64,000 nucleotides of DNA, from the NCBI GenBank assembly GCA_025201375.1, contig JAIWZP010000048.1:156252-220251 (forward strand), given 5' to 3'. Position 1 is the stretch's first letter. Each line of letters starts with the position of its first letter. Origin of the DNA: Gongronella butleri (Eukaryota > Mucoromycota > Mucoromycetes > Mucorales > Cunninghamellaceae). The notes under the pieces were generated by a model that saw nothing but the letters and a program-made list of their open reading frames with translations, was not told the origin of the DNA and did no database searches. Below, in pieces: positions 9,429-24,757 of the stretch. The position numbers were made by a program, and so were the translations under genes.

Positions 9429-12400
9429 ATGCCTGCCTCACTGTCGCTGGGTGATACGACGACGACCATGACCCCTCTTATGGGTCCGCTGGTGTCGTCC
9501 AAGCCGAGTATTCTGTGGGTGCATGACCCGTCGACCACGTCGTTTCATCAAGACGCCGTTGTCAACCCGGACGCTTTTCCGACGATTCAAGACGGGCAAC
9601 TTCTGCGGCTCCACTTTGCGCGATCCCAAAACAACGGCCCGCACGTCGAGCCCATCATTGTCAAAGCGGCTGTTGCCGACAGGGAAGCCATTGGCCGCCA
9701 ACAGCAGCTACAGGTAAATCCTCGCCAAATGGCCCTTTTTGTTGTTTTCTCACTCTTTTTCTTCTTTTTTTTTTTTTTTTTTTTGTATGTGTGTGTGATC
9801 GGATCGGATTAGATCTCGCTGTGCAAAGACATTGCCGATCGCCTACAGCTGCGGTTTCGCAAGGAGGTGTTTATCGAGCTGGTACAGATAAAAAAAAAAC
9901 ATGCGAAATCGACAAATCAACCGTTTTTTTTTGTTTTTTTTTTTGCTCATTTTTAATGCTTCTCACTGTGCTAGATTGATACAAGCATGCCCGGTGTCGT
10001 GCTGGACCACGTAGAATTGGGCTTCAAGGAGCAATACCTGGGTCGTAGCGACATGTGGCGGCTGCAGCAACACCTTGCGTCGTCGTGCGTGTATTTGGAA
10101 AAGAAGATCTTGTTTGCCGGGTCGATTAAGACGACAGTCAAAAAGTTGTGGTCTGGAGACAATGAGGTAAACGAAAAAAGGAAAAAAAAGACGCGTCGCG
10201 TCGAGTAGTGACGTCTTTTTTATAAAAAAAATAGGTCTTTTCCGGGTACATCAATGACCACACCAAGATTGTGTTCCGGTCTGGGTCGGCCAAGTACTTT
10301 TTGTTCATCCAAATGTCGCGCGAGATGTGGGAATTTGACGAGGATGGCGAGCTGTACTTTGAAAAAGTGGTGAATCACTTTTTGCCGCAGCTATTCCATC
10401 GGTGGAAGGACGAGGGCACAAACCACGTGGTGTCGATTGTGCTTTTTACGCGCGTGTTTTACGATGGTGCGCCGTCATTGGATCAAAAAGACAAAAGCGG
10501 CAAAAAAGACGACAAAAAGAACGACGACGATGATGATATGCTGCTTCAAACCGAAGATGGGCGCTATTACAAGGATTTTTACAAGGTGCTTGCGGATTGG
10601 GAGACAGCGGATGACTGGACATCGATCATCATGCCTCTCAAGGAGGAGCAGCTTCAATTTGAGTCGCGCGTGCTGACGCGTGTGGACGTGCACAGCGGCG
10701 TGACGTCTGTGTCTGGCAGCATTGGCATGGCGTACGAGGGCAATATCCTCGAAGCGGTGAATTTGGCGCTGAATCCCTTTGACAGGCACTATGTGGATCG
10801 TGATTTGATGCGCACAGGTCTTTCGTTGATCCTGATCACGCCCGGGGCCGGCAAATTCCACGTGGACAAGAAGCTGTTGCGATTGACGAATGAGCGCATG
10901 TCGGACAATGGCATTGCGATGGATCTTGTGTGCCTTGCACGGCTTCCGCTGCACATCACGCCTCTTCTGCGATACCAAAGCGGGCCGCCGCCCGAGGAAC
11001 TGGTCGTGTCTGCTGCCGCCGCTGCTGCTGCTTCTAATGCACAAGAAGGAGGAGGGTTTGCGAGACATCACACAACGACTCTTTCGCCGGATATCAAGGC
11101 ACCTTTACCATCATCTTATTCGGACCCATTGTACCACGACACGGACGACGCCTTGGGCAAAAAGTACACGTACTATGCAGTGCCGCACTGGATCGACTGC
11201 AGCTTTTATTCGCACGAGACGGGCCAATTCATGCGCAATGACAGCTTCAAAACGCGATGCAAGATGTTTGACGTGCAAATGATGGGACTCATGGAGAGCG
11301 ACATTGCCACACTGCAATTGCCATTGATGATCGACGATGTCCAGCCTCCCACAAGGTCAGCATCCATGGCATCCACCATGTCTGCGCATTTCCCACCCTC
11401 ATTACGCACAAAACAGAGCAGTAGCAGCCTCAATGACAAGGACGACTCCCAAAACATAACCCCAATGCATCTGCAGGGCGCCGCGCCAAGTTCTCTGGGC
11501 AATGGCGAATCGTACCTGTCGCGATCCGCCAATTTTGCAATGACCCCACGTCGTTCATCCTTCCATCCTCCTCCTCCACCTCCGCTTCCGCCCTCAATGG
11601 CCAATCCTCCGCCTCCCACAGAGAAAACCATCGACCCCGAGCGATATGACGCCCTCGTCTTCAAGGATTCGTACGAACCGCGGTTCCACCGCCGCGGAGC
11701 CGACTTTAAGGGCACCAATCAACCTTCCACAGCGTCCAAATGGTCTGCCACCAAGAATGGACCCTCAAGAACATCCATGGACACGGCTGACAGCGACCAT
11801 TCTCGCACCAATTGGAAGTATGCCTCGGGCACAACGGTAAATTCAAGAACAAATAGATAATCGAAAAAAAACCGCGCTTTCGGCTCGAAATTCACACCTT
11901 TTTTTTTTTTTTTTTTGTTTCTTTTTTTTTTTTTTCCAAAAAAGACGTGGCACCATCATGAGCAACAACAACAGAGACGAATGGCGATCCCCATCTCGCA
12001 GAGCCAGCAGGCGGGGGGCAAAATTACGTTTTTTGATCCAAAAGAAGATGCGCCGCAGCATGGTGCGCCGCATGGAAGCAACAGGGAATCGTCGCCAACG
12101 TACACAAGGCCCGGTGGGGCGACATTGTCGCGGCGCAACACGAGCGGTGATTTGCGGCCGTTGTCATCGGGTGAAAACGAGGACGACGAGTCTGTGGTGA
12201 TCAGTTCGAGCACCGTAGAGCCCGTGCCCATTGGCGGCAACAAGTCGATGCATCGTGTTCCGCCAGGCAAAATCAGCGGTCCAAACACCACAACCAATCC
12301 CGCAATTACAACGACCAGTGGTGGCGGCGTCACGGACGCCAAGATGACCGTCACTGGCAATGGCAGTCTGCCATCGCTGCACAAGCACGCATCTGGCAAT

Positions 12401-12914
12401 AGCGATCATTTGCGAACAACGACGCATTTAGCCGCGAATCGGAGCTCACCTTCGCATCATGCGCCATCGCAATGGAACAGCCACCGCTCCATAAAGTCCA
12501 CCTCTGTGAATCCTTGCTTTCCAGCGGGCTACACCGCCCTGTTCACGTCGCATCTACGTCGCTGGCAGCACGCCTTGCCCAAACAGGCCACTTACGATGG
12601 ACCTGTCGTCTATTGGAAGTCCTTGGCTACACCTGCCTGTCTCCCGCTCACAACAGATTATTTTCCTTCAAACGACGAGTTGAAATTGCTCTACACTCAC
12701 TACATGTATACCGTTTCCGCATCAGAAGACGTCAATCTTTATCAAGCAGGCGACCGCAACCTTTCTGAGCTCAAAAAGACAGAAATATTGCTCACAGAAA
12801 TGATCAGCCAACGGCTTGCCCAAGGTTTCCAAATCATTGTCGACATCACTGGCTCTTCCAACTATCAAAAGACATCCACGTCTGCTGCTGCTGCCGCGTC
12901 AAAGGTAAATCATA

Positions 12915-12950
<36 letters not shown>

Positions 12951-15900
12951 GCGGGGCAAGCATATTAGAAAAAAATTGAAAAAAATGACTAATTTTCCCT
13001 CTTTTTATTTTTTAAAAAAATCGCAGGTTGTCAATCCGATGCTCGTGGATCAAGAAGACGCGGCGTCATTGTCGTCGGCCACGATGTCGCCGCCGCTGCC
13101 GCCGTCTGTTCCACACGTGGCTGCACAGCAAGCGCGGCGCCAATGGCAGCAACAACAGGTGCCACAGCAACCTCCGGTGCCAAGCAGGCCCACAGGCGGA
13201 ATCTCGCACGCCTTGTCGCGCGCGGCAGCCGCTGCAGCAGCGGCCGCCGCTGCCAATGCGTCGTATTCGACAAATGCGCTCACGGAAAAATCCATGTCCA
13301 CGCCGCCCGCACCGCCGTCATCGCCGGCCATCATCAAGCCATTGCAACCACCAACGACGACAACAAGCACAAAAACACGCGTCGCGTCCGGTCTGACCAC
13401 TTCGCTCTACGCGCCGCCACGCACACTCACTAAACCGATCCCAGGGCCACCGAGCACGACCGAAAAGTTGGCGGTGACCGCCGCCACCGCTGCAGCCATG
13501 GCAACACCCATGTCGACGACGGCGACAGGTACCAATGGCACCACCAACACAGCCACCGCAACCACGTCTGGTGGCCAAGGCGTGCTGTCGACGACACTGG
13601 TGGGCGATCATGCGAGTCAAGGGCGGTGGAAGCATATGGTGTGGTGGTTGTCCATGGGCCACCAGGTGCATCAATTGACGTTTGATCCGTCGGGGCAAAA
13701 TGTCGAAGTGCGCCGATACGTGCGCGAAGTTGACTTCGACGATACAAAAATTGGGTACAAATGCGCCATTTGGCCCAAGAATGTCGATTCGTACCGGCCA
13801 AAGGCGGTCACCTTTAGCTATACCAATGTCATGTACGCATGGAATTATCTTGACCACCTCGTCGCGGGCTACCAGGAGGAATTGACAGACAATCTGCGCT
13901 TTTGGCGCGCACGCTTCATTGTCATTCCACGTGAAAAATTACCCTCCAACACCTTGGCCGTGCGTAGCACCACCGACGACAGACTCAACGACGAGGAGCG
14001 TCGACTCGTTCTCTTTGACACATGGCTCCAGACATTACGCAAAGCCAAATGGTTCTCCCCAGTGGAGCGCGAGGAGATGCAGCGACGCAAAAAAAAGGAA
14101 ATTGGCCCGGATTTCGGCCTCAAGCTGACCACCATGGACCCATCCACGTATCTGACCATTGAGGCCGCCAAGGCCGTCGAGGGCCGTCGTCATCATCTTC
14201 ACAGCGACAATGACAACAACGCCAATGTGCACGCCATGTCATCCTTTTTTTCTTCCTCGTCGCCCTTGCATGGCAGCAGCAAGGACGCCAAATCGCTCGA
14301 TATTGTCAATGCGATGCGCGACCCAAAGGATGGCGTCAAGATCATGGACAGACGATGGCATTTCAAGGTGTTTCGCGGCGCCTTTATTGGCTCCGAGGCC
14401 GTCGACTGGCTCATTGCTCACTTTGATGACATCAATTCACGCACCGACGCCGTCAAACTCGGCAATGACCTCATGAAACGCGACCCTCCGCTCTTTGTTT
14501 CGTCGTCCAATCGCCACGGATTCTTGGATGGCCATTATTTTTACCAGTTCCACGAGGAATTCGCCCCGGGTCATCAGCGCTCCTGGTTCCTCACCACACG
14601 CTCGTCCTCGGCTGCCCGTCGCCAAGTGGCCGACCCTGAAAAGGCGTCGTCTGATCAGACGTCGAGTGAAAAGGACGACGAAAAGAGCGATTCGACGGCA
14701 ACGGCAGCGGCACCGGTGTCATCCACGTCTTCGTCAACCACAACCACCACCACCACAAACGCCACCACACCGAGCGGCCCGGGCACGCCTGCTACTGCTG
14801 CGCCACCTCCTGAAAAAAAGAAAAAGACGACGTACTTTGATATGGCGCGGTCTATGATCATTGACGTGGATCCGTACAAAAAGAGCAATCGCCGCGAAAC
14901 GGCCATTCTGCACTACGACACCATCCACAATGCGAACAATTGCTATCATTTCCAGCTGCACTGGATGGGATGCACGGCGCAGCTGGTCCAGGAGCTGCTG
15001 CGTGCCTGGAGCCTGCAAGCCGACCGCTGTGGCTTGAAATTGGTCGAGGGCTCCGTCGAGCAGGCGTACGCCGAATCAGAAAACAACAATCCGTTCCAGT
15101 GCCCGGTGCCCATTACGCTAGCGCAGTCGCCCCCACCCGTCACGGAGCTCGCTCACCTGTTTGATGTCCCCGACCAATTTTACGAGATTGCTCTTGTGCG
15201 CCATTTGGGCTTTGTGCTGGATGTCGAGGCCGACGACAAGTACGAGCGAGCACGCGCCAATGCCGGCGTCCAGGTCAGATATCCTTACTTGAAATACCCT
15301 TACAAGTACGACCAGTATATTCACCGCACAGGCGTCGCGTTTGTCCAAATCCGACCTGACGGCAAGGGCTTTTATTGGGTCAACAATCGCCTCTACACCA
15401 ACCACACGCCAGCGCTTGCTGCTCGCAGACGCGATGCATCATCCCACTTGCAGCACCCCGACTACCTGCGCAGGCTCTTTGTCGACGCATGCAGCGACAA
15501 AGACTGGCTCGCCGCCTTTTGGACCGCCACACGCAACCAATTGCTCCACATTAAGGATGACACAAAGGACGAGGACGAGGACGACGGAGACGACTTGGTC
15601 CACGACGACGATCCCGCCGCCACCGCTGGCCATGACACACTCAGCAGAACAACCTCCTCCACATCCACGTCCGCCACCACCCTGACAACCACAGACAAAC
15701 CCGAGCCCGATACCAACAAGAAGAGCAACAAGCAGCCGCCAACAGCCGGAGGATTTCTTCAGGATACCATTGGTCGCTGGGTGTTTGAGAATGCACGCGC
15801 TGTCGTCGATCCCGGTTTGCCAATCACCACTACCACCGCCACTACTACTACACCGCCCCCAACTTCACAACAACAACCCGCCGCCACATCGTCCTCGTCG

Positions 15901-16032
15901 TCACGAACCAATTCCACTGCCACAACACCCGTCCCAGCAGCATCCACATCAACAACACTTCCACATACTACCTCATCCTCCACCGCCACCACACCCCAAG
16001 CAGCAAGCCCCAACCCGCCGCCATCCACCTAA
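9429..16032 (+). CDS. IML1: Iml1/DEPDC5, GATOR1 (SEACIT) subunit
   Basis: Exons 9429-9713, 9813-9881, 9975-10166, 10235-11836, 11945-12904 and 13027-16032 give 2037 residues, longer than most Iml1 proteins because of long Ser/Thr/Ala/Pro-rich inserts. With Npr2 and Npr3 it forms the GTPase-activating complex for the Rag/Gtr GTPases that switches TORC1 off at the vacuole when amino acids are scarce. Visible landmarks are the N-terminal region with YLGRSDMWRLQ and SGYINDHTKIVFRSGSAKYF; the core with QMSREMWEFDEDGELYFEK and FDRHYVDRDLMRTG; a DEP domain at about residues 1455-1550 (DGVKIMDRRWHFKVFRG, GSEAVDWL); and the C-terminal domain at about 1640-1830, with YHFQLHWMG and DGKGFYWVNNRLY. ATG 9429 is chosen because conserved sequence starts soon after it; an in-frame ATG at 9297 also exists. 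The ends of exons 4 and 6 are low-complexity and less certain. Confidence 0.93.
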
Positions 16033-18091
16033 ATTCAGTCCCCTCCGTTTTTGTATATTGATTTGATTTCATAAAAAATACTTTGTCACCTTGGTTTTTC
16101 ATGAAAATTCGCTTGTTCTTGCCTGCCTGTCATTCAATTTCTACAGTATTGCCATTTTACCAGCGGCATGAGACTACAGTAGAGGATGCACAACTTTAGG
16201 GGTTTTGATACAATATACAGAAAAAAAAATATGATATGACAACCGTATCATATAATACAGGAATACGTATCTAAAAGAACTAATTTCGCAATGTTTGTTT
16301 CGCAACACTTACATTATCTCAGGAACCTACAGTAGACCTCTTCTCGGATTTGAAAAGGCCATTGCTTACGACCTTACGTAGTACGTACATTACAAGCCTA
16401 CAGTATGATAATGCGTCTCCGGCATCCCGCATCCGTTTGAAAAAAAAAATCGGCCAAGCCGCCAGCGTCCGAGAAAATACATAGAAGCTCAAATTTTTTT
16501 TTTTTTTTTTACGTATCAAAGGATTTTACACGCAACAACGTAAGTACAGTAAACCACACGGATCGACCATTTTTAAATCGCCTTGTTGGTGGATAGAACC
16601 AGACGCGTACTGTCACTTGCATGCATAAAACATCGCGCTACACCGCACAAAAACGTGGATATTTACTTTTTAAGAACCAATACGCGTGTTTTTCATACAA
16701 ATGCATCACGGCCTAAACTGCAGCTCTGTGCTCAAGACTGACCCGCCCGATTTTTTTTTTTTTGGGATCAAAAACACCAAAAACCTCATATTGTGCTATT
16801 TTGCGTTCATCAAAAATAGCTGCATGGATGACCACCATTAAATGAATCATCGGCCGGACAAGTAAAAATAGTGTACGGTATTGTGTACACAAAACACAAT
16901 GCGGTACCCTGAGGAATCGATTTTGTAAAAATTGTGGCTCGGTGCCAAAAAAAAAAAAAAAAGCGATTACATTAAAATCGCGTCAATTCAGCGCGTTGAC
17001 ACGCGACATTTTGCCGAGCATTGATGCTTTAATTGGCAAAAAATGTAGTAAAACGAATAGCAAAGCATGCCAGGACTCTGTGAACTTAACTTTGAACACA
17101 ATGTAATGCAATCTTGCAAAAAATTAAAGCAAAAATAAAAAAATTACAGCACCTGGTATTCCCGCATGATCTCTCACTGCAGTACTAACCAGGCCGTACT
17201 ATGGATCGCTGCAGAGATCGGACGGGATCTGGCGCTTTCATAGTCGTATGGCCGTAACATGTTAATGTTTTAGCTTGGCTCAACACATCGCCGCTTTTCG
17301 GCAATTCGGCCGCCGAAAAGCCGAACCAATAAGTGAATCCAAGTTCCCAAAAGCTGTTGTGATTGGCTGATCTTCGTCATGGCATGATTTAAATTTGACA
17401 GGTGGCGCAAAATGGCTTTTGCTCTGAGAAAACAACGGCATTGTGCGCCTCAAGGGGCTGCCGTTGGCACAAATGGTATGTAAAAGCACCATGAAGATAA
17501 AAAGCTAGCGCGCAAAAGACACCAATGCTGACAAAGTGGCTGTTGCTGTCAAAAAACCCAGTTTCGCCGTTGCGATAAAAAATGTGGGCGTGTCAATGTG
17601 CGTTGCTGCGATCGAGCAAAAAAAATAGGGGGGGGAGCGCTAGGTCGATCCGTTCAAATTCGAGTTACGAGCGCTTGATGATATTTGTTGATTGTGAATG
17701 CGTTGGCGCGACCATTGGTCTACTTAGACACACATGTACCGCGTCAAGTCGTCCAGAGCGACCGTAGTCCATTTGATAAGGCTCGCACTATGCAAGCCAT
17801 GGACAATTAGTCAGACAGCTGTCGAGAAAAAGGGTCATTTCGTGATTTTCAAAGATTTCGACTGAAAATGGCGAGTGAGCGGGGCTGTAGCTATGCACGT
17901 GGGCTTTTTTGAACGCCAATTTCTACGCGCATATTTCAAAATGAGATGATTGCCAAGCGAACAGTTGATCAAAGGTAATATGAGCTTCAAAGCACATTGT
18001 GCCAGTTTTCGCAACACAAAGCCGTAGAGACTCGACGTACGGGGTGCTGGCACAAGGACGAGAAGATTGTAATATGATGGTACAGTGGGCA

Positions 18092-18150
<59 letters not shown>

Positions 18151-18386
18151 AGAGCGGGAAACTTGCAACTCTGGGACACTTGGATCCGACATGGCAACAA
18201 CGTTGATGAATGGCTGCTTGATCGGATGGTGTGCCACGTTACACAGAGATCGTGGAAAAGTTTTTCAAGTCCGCGGTGTCAATTTCCCACCCGTCAAAAA
18301 GTGAGGCGTATGGACTCGCATCCCCCTGCCCCTTGTTTCCCCTCTTTCTTTTTCCTTTTTTTTTCACAAAACACAAACAGCATATC
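16033..18386. other. Gene-free spacer with repeat fragments
   Basis: From 16140 to 16560 there are several TACAGTA motifs. At 16690-16830 lies a partial copy of the dispersed repeat, recognisable by a ...GCTCAAGA.TGACCCGCCCGATTTTT stretch. From 17000 to 18080 no gene is seen. An A run of about 50 lies near 18090-18140 just upstream of the CBS gene; a CT-rich leader precedes its ATG. Confidence 0.6.
16690..16830. repeat. Dispersed repeat, partial copy C
   Basis: Shares CTCAAGA, GACCCGCCCGATTTTTT and a downstream phrase CTATTTTGC.TTCATC with the copies at 1-150 and 42415-42830. It is truncated on both sides. Confidence 0.65.
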
Positions 18387-20502
<2,116 letters not shown>

Positions 20503-20657
20503 AAAAAAAAAAAAAAACGCGCTCCTCCTCCCTCTCCCAATTAGGCATTGAATTGGCTTTTTTCAAAGTGACCCTAAAGCTTGTTTTTATTTTTCTTTTG
20601 CATTACAAAAAATAAAAATCATGACCATTTGCTTTATTCTATGCTCTTTTTTGCTTT

Positions 20658-22245
20658 CTATTGATAGGCAGTGCGCTTCTTTTTGATGGACACGCCAAGT
20701 GATTGCGCGGAAATCTCATCTTCGTGGCTGAGCTCGCCGTCGGTCTCCTTGTCATGCTTGTACTGGCGCATAAACGCGTCCGTGCGCTTGTCAAACTGGC
20801 CCTCATCGATCGATGTGCGAATCGCTTGCATGAATTCGTTCATCTTGAACACATTGTGGCTATGGAGGGTGCACAAAAAGGACGTGTTAGCGGCAAACGA
20901 ATTAAAAAAAGAAATAAAAAGATCGAAAAAGAGTGAATATCTTACCTCATGAGCAGGATGGTCGCAAGCATTTCGTGCGCATTGAGCAAATGGTGGATGT
21001 ATGCACGCGTCTGGCCGCGGCTGCACGCGTAGCAGGTGCAGGTCGCGTCCAATGGCTCAAATGCATCGGCATACTGCTTGTCCCACAGATTCAATGTCTT
21101 TTCCTGGAGCTCGTCACTGTGTGAGTCGGCGCCATACTTGAACATGATGGCACGACCACGCTGTGTCGTCCTGTACGCATAGCTTTTACACAAAAAGTGA
21201 GCAAGATTGCGGTTTAAAATGTGAAATTTGCCACTTTTTCTCTGTTTTTTACCTGCCGTCAAACATGTCAATGCCGTGGCGGACGCCTCGTAGGATCTGC
21301 TCGGGGGCAATAAGGCCGTAGCCAATGCGCAGCTTGTCGGCTGGCAGCGGCTCCAGCGACGCCTTGATAAAATCGTCGAACTTTGCGTGATCCAGCGTGT
21401 GGACGTCCAACACAAAGCCCTGGACATCGCGTTTGGCGGTCTCCTCGCTTGAACGCTTGCGCTCCTCCACATTGTCGTTACCCATCACGTGCGCAATGAT
21501 CGGTGTCGCGTCACCCTACGCAAAAAGCGAAAAGAAAAAAAAATAGAGAGAAAACGCGTCAACAAACCCGTCTTCATGCTCAATTACGCATTTCCACGCG
21601 TCGTGCGTACGTACCTTTGCTTTGGCAAGGCAGGCATCAAGCCATTTTAGCGTGCGATCGACGGAGCGACGGATACGCTTGACACCGGGGTCTTTGTCGT
21701 TGATGGTGTCTGCCATGGTGGCAATGAGATCTGGGCGGTACGATTGCAGAATGCGCGTCCACAGTTCCGGCGTGATCTGACGTGTACCGCCATGGGTATC
21801 GATCGACAAGTACTTGTCCGTATTGATCGCCTTGAGCGTGTTCTTTTGCGGGTCGCGCACGTCGCAAAACACCAATTGGCCCTCCAAGTTCAGGTATTTG
21901 TGCAATCCTGCCGTGAATTTCAACGACGACGGGTCCTTTTCCTCCAAGCTGGTGATAAAAAAAGGAGTCACTATGGCAAAATCCATCTCGTTTTTTGTAA
22001 TTTTTTTTTGTGCTTTACAAGTGCTCCAAGGTGATGTGGTACATATCAATTGGCAACCCCTTTGTGTTTTCGACGATCAGGTGCGGAATAGTGCCTCGTA
22101 TAGTGTACGACAGACAGGCAGGCGTCTGGACCGTCTTGCTCTTGCTGGCAAACTGCACCGTTGCACGGCGCGGGTATAATTTGTTCGTGGAGCTCTTGGA
22201 CTCGGTCAAACAGGCGAAGGAGAGCGTGCTAGCCATTCTACGCAT
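20658..22245 (-). CDS. QTRT2: Queuine tRNA-ribosyltransferase accessory subunit 2
   Basis: Exons on the minus strand are 22245-22019, 21948-21615, 21515-21253, 21182-20946 and 20859-20658 (420 residues from the first ATG; an ATG three codons later, at 22236, is equally possible). It is the non-catalytic partner of eukaryotic tRNA-guanine transglycosylase, which swaps G34 for queuine in tRNAs with GUN anticodons. The zinc site reads CTCYAC followed by AYIHHLL and a later His in SHN. The barrel carries GYGLIAPEQILRGVRHGIDM. The N-terminal part, with ACLSYTIRGTIPHL, resembles subunit 2 rather than the catalytic subunit, and the catalytic Asp motifs are not evident. Relative to most family members one residue seems inserted between the third Cys and the His. 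The gene for subunit 1 is not in this window. Confidence 0.88.
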
Positions 22246-22477
22246 AGACAAGAGAGGACAACGTGAAGTAAAAAAAAAAAAGAAGCAAAACGAGCAAGAG
22301 CAGGTTGTCAAAACTGCTTTTTTTTTTTTTTGTGGACTGCAGCCTTCCATTTAGGGAATTGAAGCACCGACGTGGCTTGGGACAGATTCCCACTCTTCGC
22401 GACGCGTCAATTGCACTTTTTTTTTTTTTTTGGATGATTGACCTTTTTATTTTAAAAAAGTAAAATATTAAAATAGC

Positions 22478-23809
22478 CTAGTAGTAGGTTCCAACAAGTT
22501 TTTTGGTGCGTCGCTTCCTTAGAGTGCCATTGGCGACTTTTTCTTGGCGTGTGACACGGCGCGATCGCAGCTCTGCATGCCTGTTGCGGTAGGAATCCAC
22601 GGCGCGTTGAATCAGACCGCGCTTGCCAAAGAGCTGGTCGCGATTTAACCAGCAGAGCTTCCATCCAAGCTCATTGCAGCTTGTTTCGTAATTCCACCGA
22701 TTGCCATCGTATTCCTCCTTGTCCACATTGGCTCGTGGATAAATCTAAAAAAAAAAGTAAGAAAAATTCGAAACCCTGGCGTTTTTTCTTTTTTTTTTTT
22801 TTTTTGATTTTACCGCGTTTTGCAGTCGGAAATCCATTGGTATGTCATCGAGATTCACACTGTTGATGTCTGTTCGGACGGTGTACTCCTTGACCAGTCG
22901 TTCATGCGAATATAAAAACGTGATGTGCTCAATTCCATTGACAAAATGGGCGACTGGCTCGTGGGCGGTCAAGGACACGACGGACGCGACCGAGGATGCT
23001 CGACGGCGCGTCGAGCTCTGTCTGCGTTGCTGCTGTTGCTGCTGTGGATGTGGATGTGGATGTGGCAGATACGCGCCGTGGTCGGAACGCCGGCGCGGCT
23101 GGGCGTGCATTTTGATGTTTGGGTGGAACGGCGAGGTCATGATCATGTTTGCTAAGGAATTGGCTTGTGCTGGAAGGGGCATGGGCGCTTGGCACGCGAC
23201 GTATGAGGCCTCAATGGGCGGTGTGGGCGGCAACAGGCCGGGAAACCCAGTATTTGTCGCGTGTGGTGGTGGTGGTGGGAGTGCGTCGCCTGTTTGTCCA
23301 AGTGGATGCACGGCGCCAGCTGCTGCGGCGGCGGCATGCATCATGGAAGCATTGAAGGGTGTGTAGGTCGGGGTTGGGGGCTGCGACTGGTGATGGGGCG
23401 GATGCTGAGGCGCGTTTTGCTGATGTTGCGGCGTAATTTGCTGATTCGTGAGCCAAATTTCGTCTGTGGACTTTAGCGTTGCCGGTGCCGAGTGGTGCTG
23501 CTCGGCAGACGATGGAGTGGCCACTTCCGACGGCAATGTGGGCGTAATGCTTGTCAATGCAGACCAAAACGAGGGATCAACGACATTGCCCATAGACAGA
23601 TCACCACCCAATGGGTCCATATCCAGGCATTGGCCATCATCACCTACAAAGGCAAGCAAATCATCCATCGAAGATGGCATCAACACGTCCTCTGGCAACT
23701 TGCTGTTGTCATGGCTGCTGCTGCTGCCGCCGCCGCCGGCACCAAGCATCAGGCCATCCACGCTCTCCAACTTGAGCTCAGGGCTGATCTTTGTGTTTGC
23801 TGTCGTCAT
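22478..23809 (-). CDS. DUF8032-type fungal protein, putative transcription regulator
   Basis: Two exons (23809-22814, 22744-22478) encode 420 residues. The first 240 residues are disordered, with Ser, Pro, Gln and His runs and an acidic stretch near the N-terminus (MDDLLAFVGDD), the look of a transactivation region. The C-terminal 130 residues hold a conserved fungal domain with FVNGIEHITFLYSHERLVKEY, VRTDINSVNLDDIPMDFR, RWNYETSCNELGWKLCWLN and AVDSYRNRHAELRSRRV. I match this from memory to the DUF8032 family, found in uncharacterised fungal regulators. A basic RKRRTKK near the end could be a nuclear localisation signal. It lies upstream of and divergent from the chitin deacetylase gene, 948 bp between start codons. 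Role unknown. Confidence 0.75.
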
Positions 23810-24757
23810 TTACAGGTGGATCAAAAAGTAGTGGGTTTGTTTGTTGGATACGAGAAGCAAATAAAAAAAGAAAAAATGCAACAAACAATGCGCGTCGTCT
23901 CTTAATCTCGGCCTGTGTCATTTGTCGCCTAAGACAAACACCACCTCACTCGTCCCAATGGCTCTCTCTCGATCTTTTTTGACTTTGATGAGTCCGGCTA
24001 CAAGCGTGTTGAATGGCTACGAAGCATCAGGGGCGTCACAACAAGGGAAATTCATTTGAAACCGGTGATTGCCTGTCCATGGGCGGGGTCGGCGGGAATG
24101 TGAGCCGAGGTGGAACCATGTGCGTCAAACATTTTAATCGAAAAATGAATCAAAGTTGATGCCTAATTAGGCGAGCAGATGGGTTTCAGAAAGATGATCC
24201 AAAAATAAAAAAAAATGGCACGCTGGCTTGTCAATGAAAAGGAATCGTGAGCAGAAAAATCGAGAGAAAAAAAAAATACAAATGTTTGTTTGATCACTAT
24301 TTTTGCCTCCATGGCCGACAAGACCACCTTTGCGGGCTGCCGTTTTGGGTTAGGTTGGTAGAATTTTGTCTAAATTTGGAGAATTTATCCTTTTGCCAAG
24401 AGACCCGTGTCACCTTTTGCATGTCCCCGCTCCTAGTTCCTTCCCCCCCCCTTTTTTTTATGCACAGCACGCGAGGGTGATGGTTTTTCCTTTTCGTTTT
24501 TGCGCGTTTTGTGCGTATTTGGGGGGAGAAAGAGACGAGTTTTGCATGGCATGGGCACACAAGATGAAAAAGGAGTGTGTGTGCGACTCAGAAAAAAAAA
24601 ATAGATTTGAGAAAGCGACAAAGGCGACCGTCGTCCGCTGGCTGAGCTTGATACATCAAAAAAGACACCACGAATATAAAAGGTGGAAAAGAGGTCCCTT
24701 GATTTTGCCATTTTCTTCCTTCTTTCCATCCATTCCTTTTATTTATTTCATCTTCCA
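23810..24757. promoter_or_regulatory. Divergent promoter region, DUF8032 protein / chitin deacetylase
   Basis: No gene is seen in 948 bp. A TATA-box candidate for the plus-strand gene is at 24675-24683. The middle is AT-rich with short A and T runs. Confidence 0.5.
24675..24683 (+). promoter_or_regulatory. TATA box of chitin deacetylase gene
   Basis: TATAAAAGG lies 75 bp before the ATG at 24758 and is followed by a CT-rich initiator-like stretch. Confidence 0.65.

Noticed and set aside
17280..18300. Several short frames on both strands, including poly-Phe/poly-Lys frames across the long A tract
   Set aside because: They arise from the homopolymer run or lack any coding signature.
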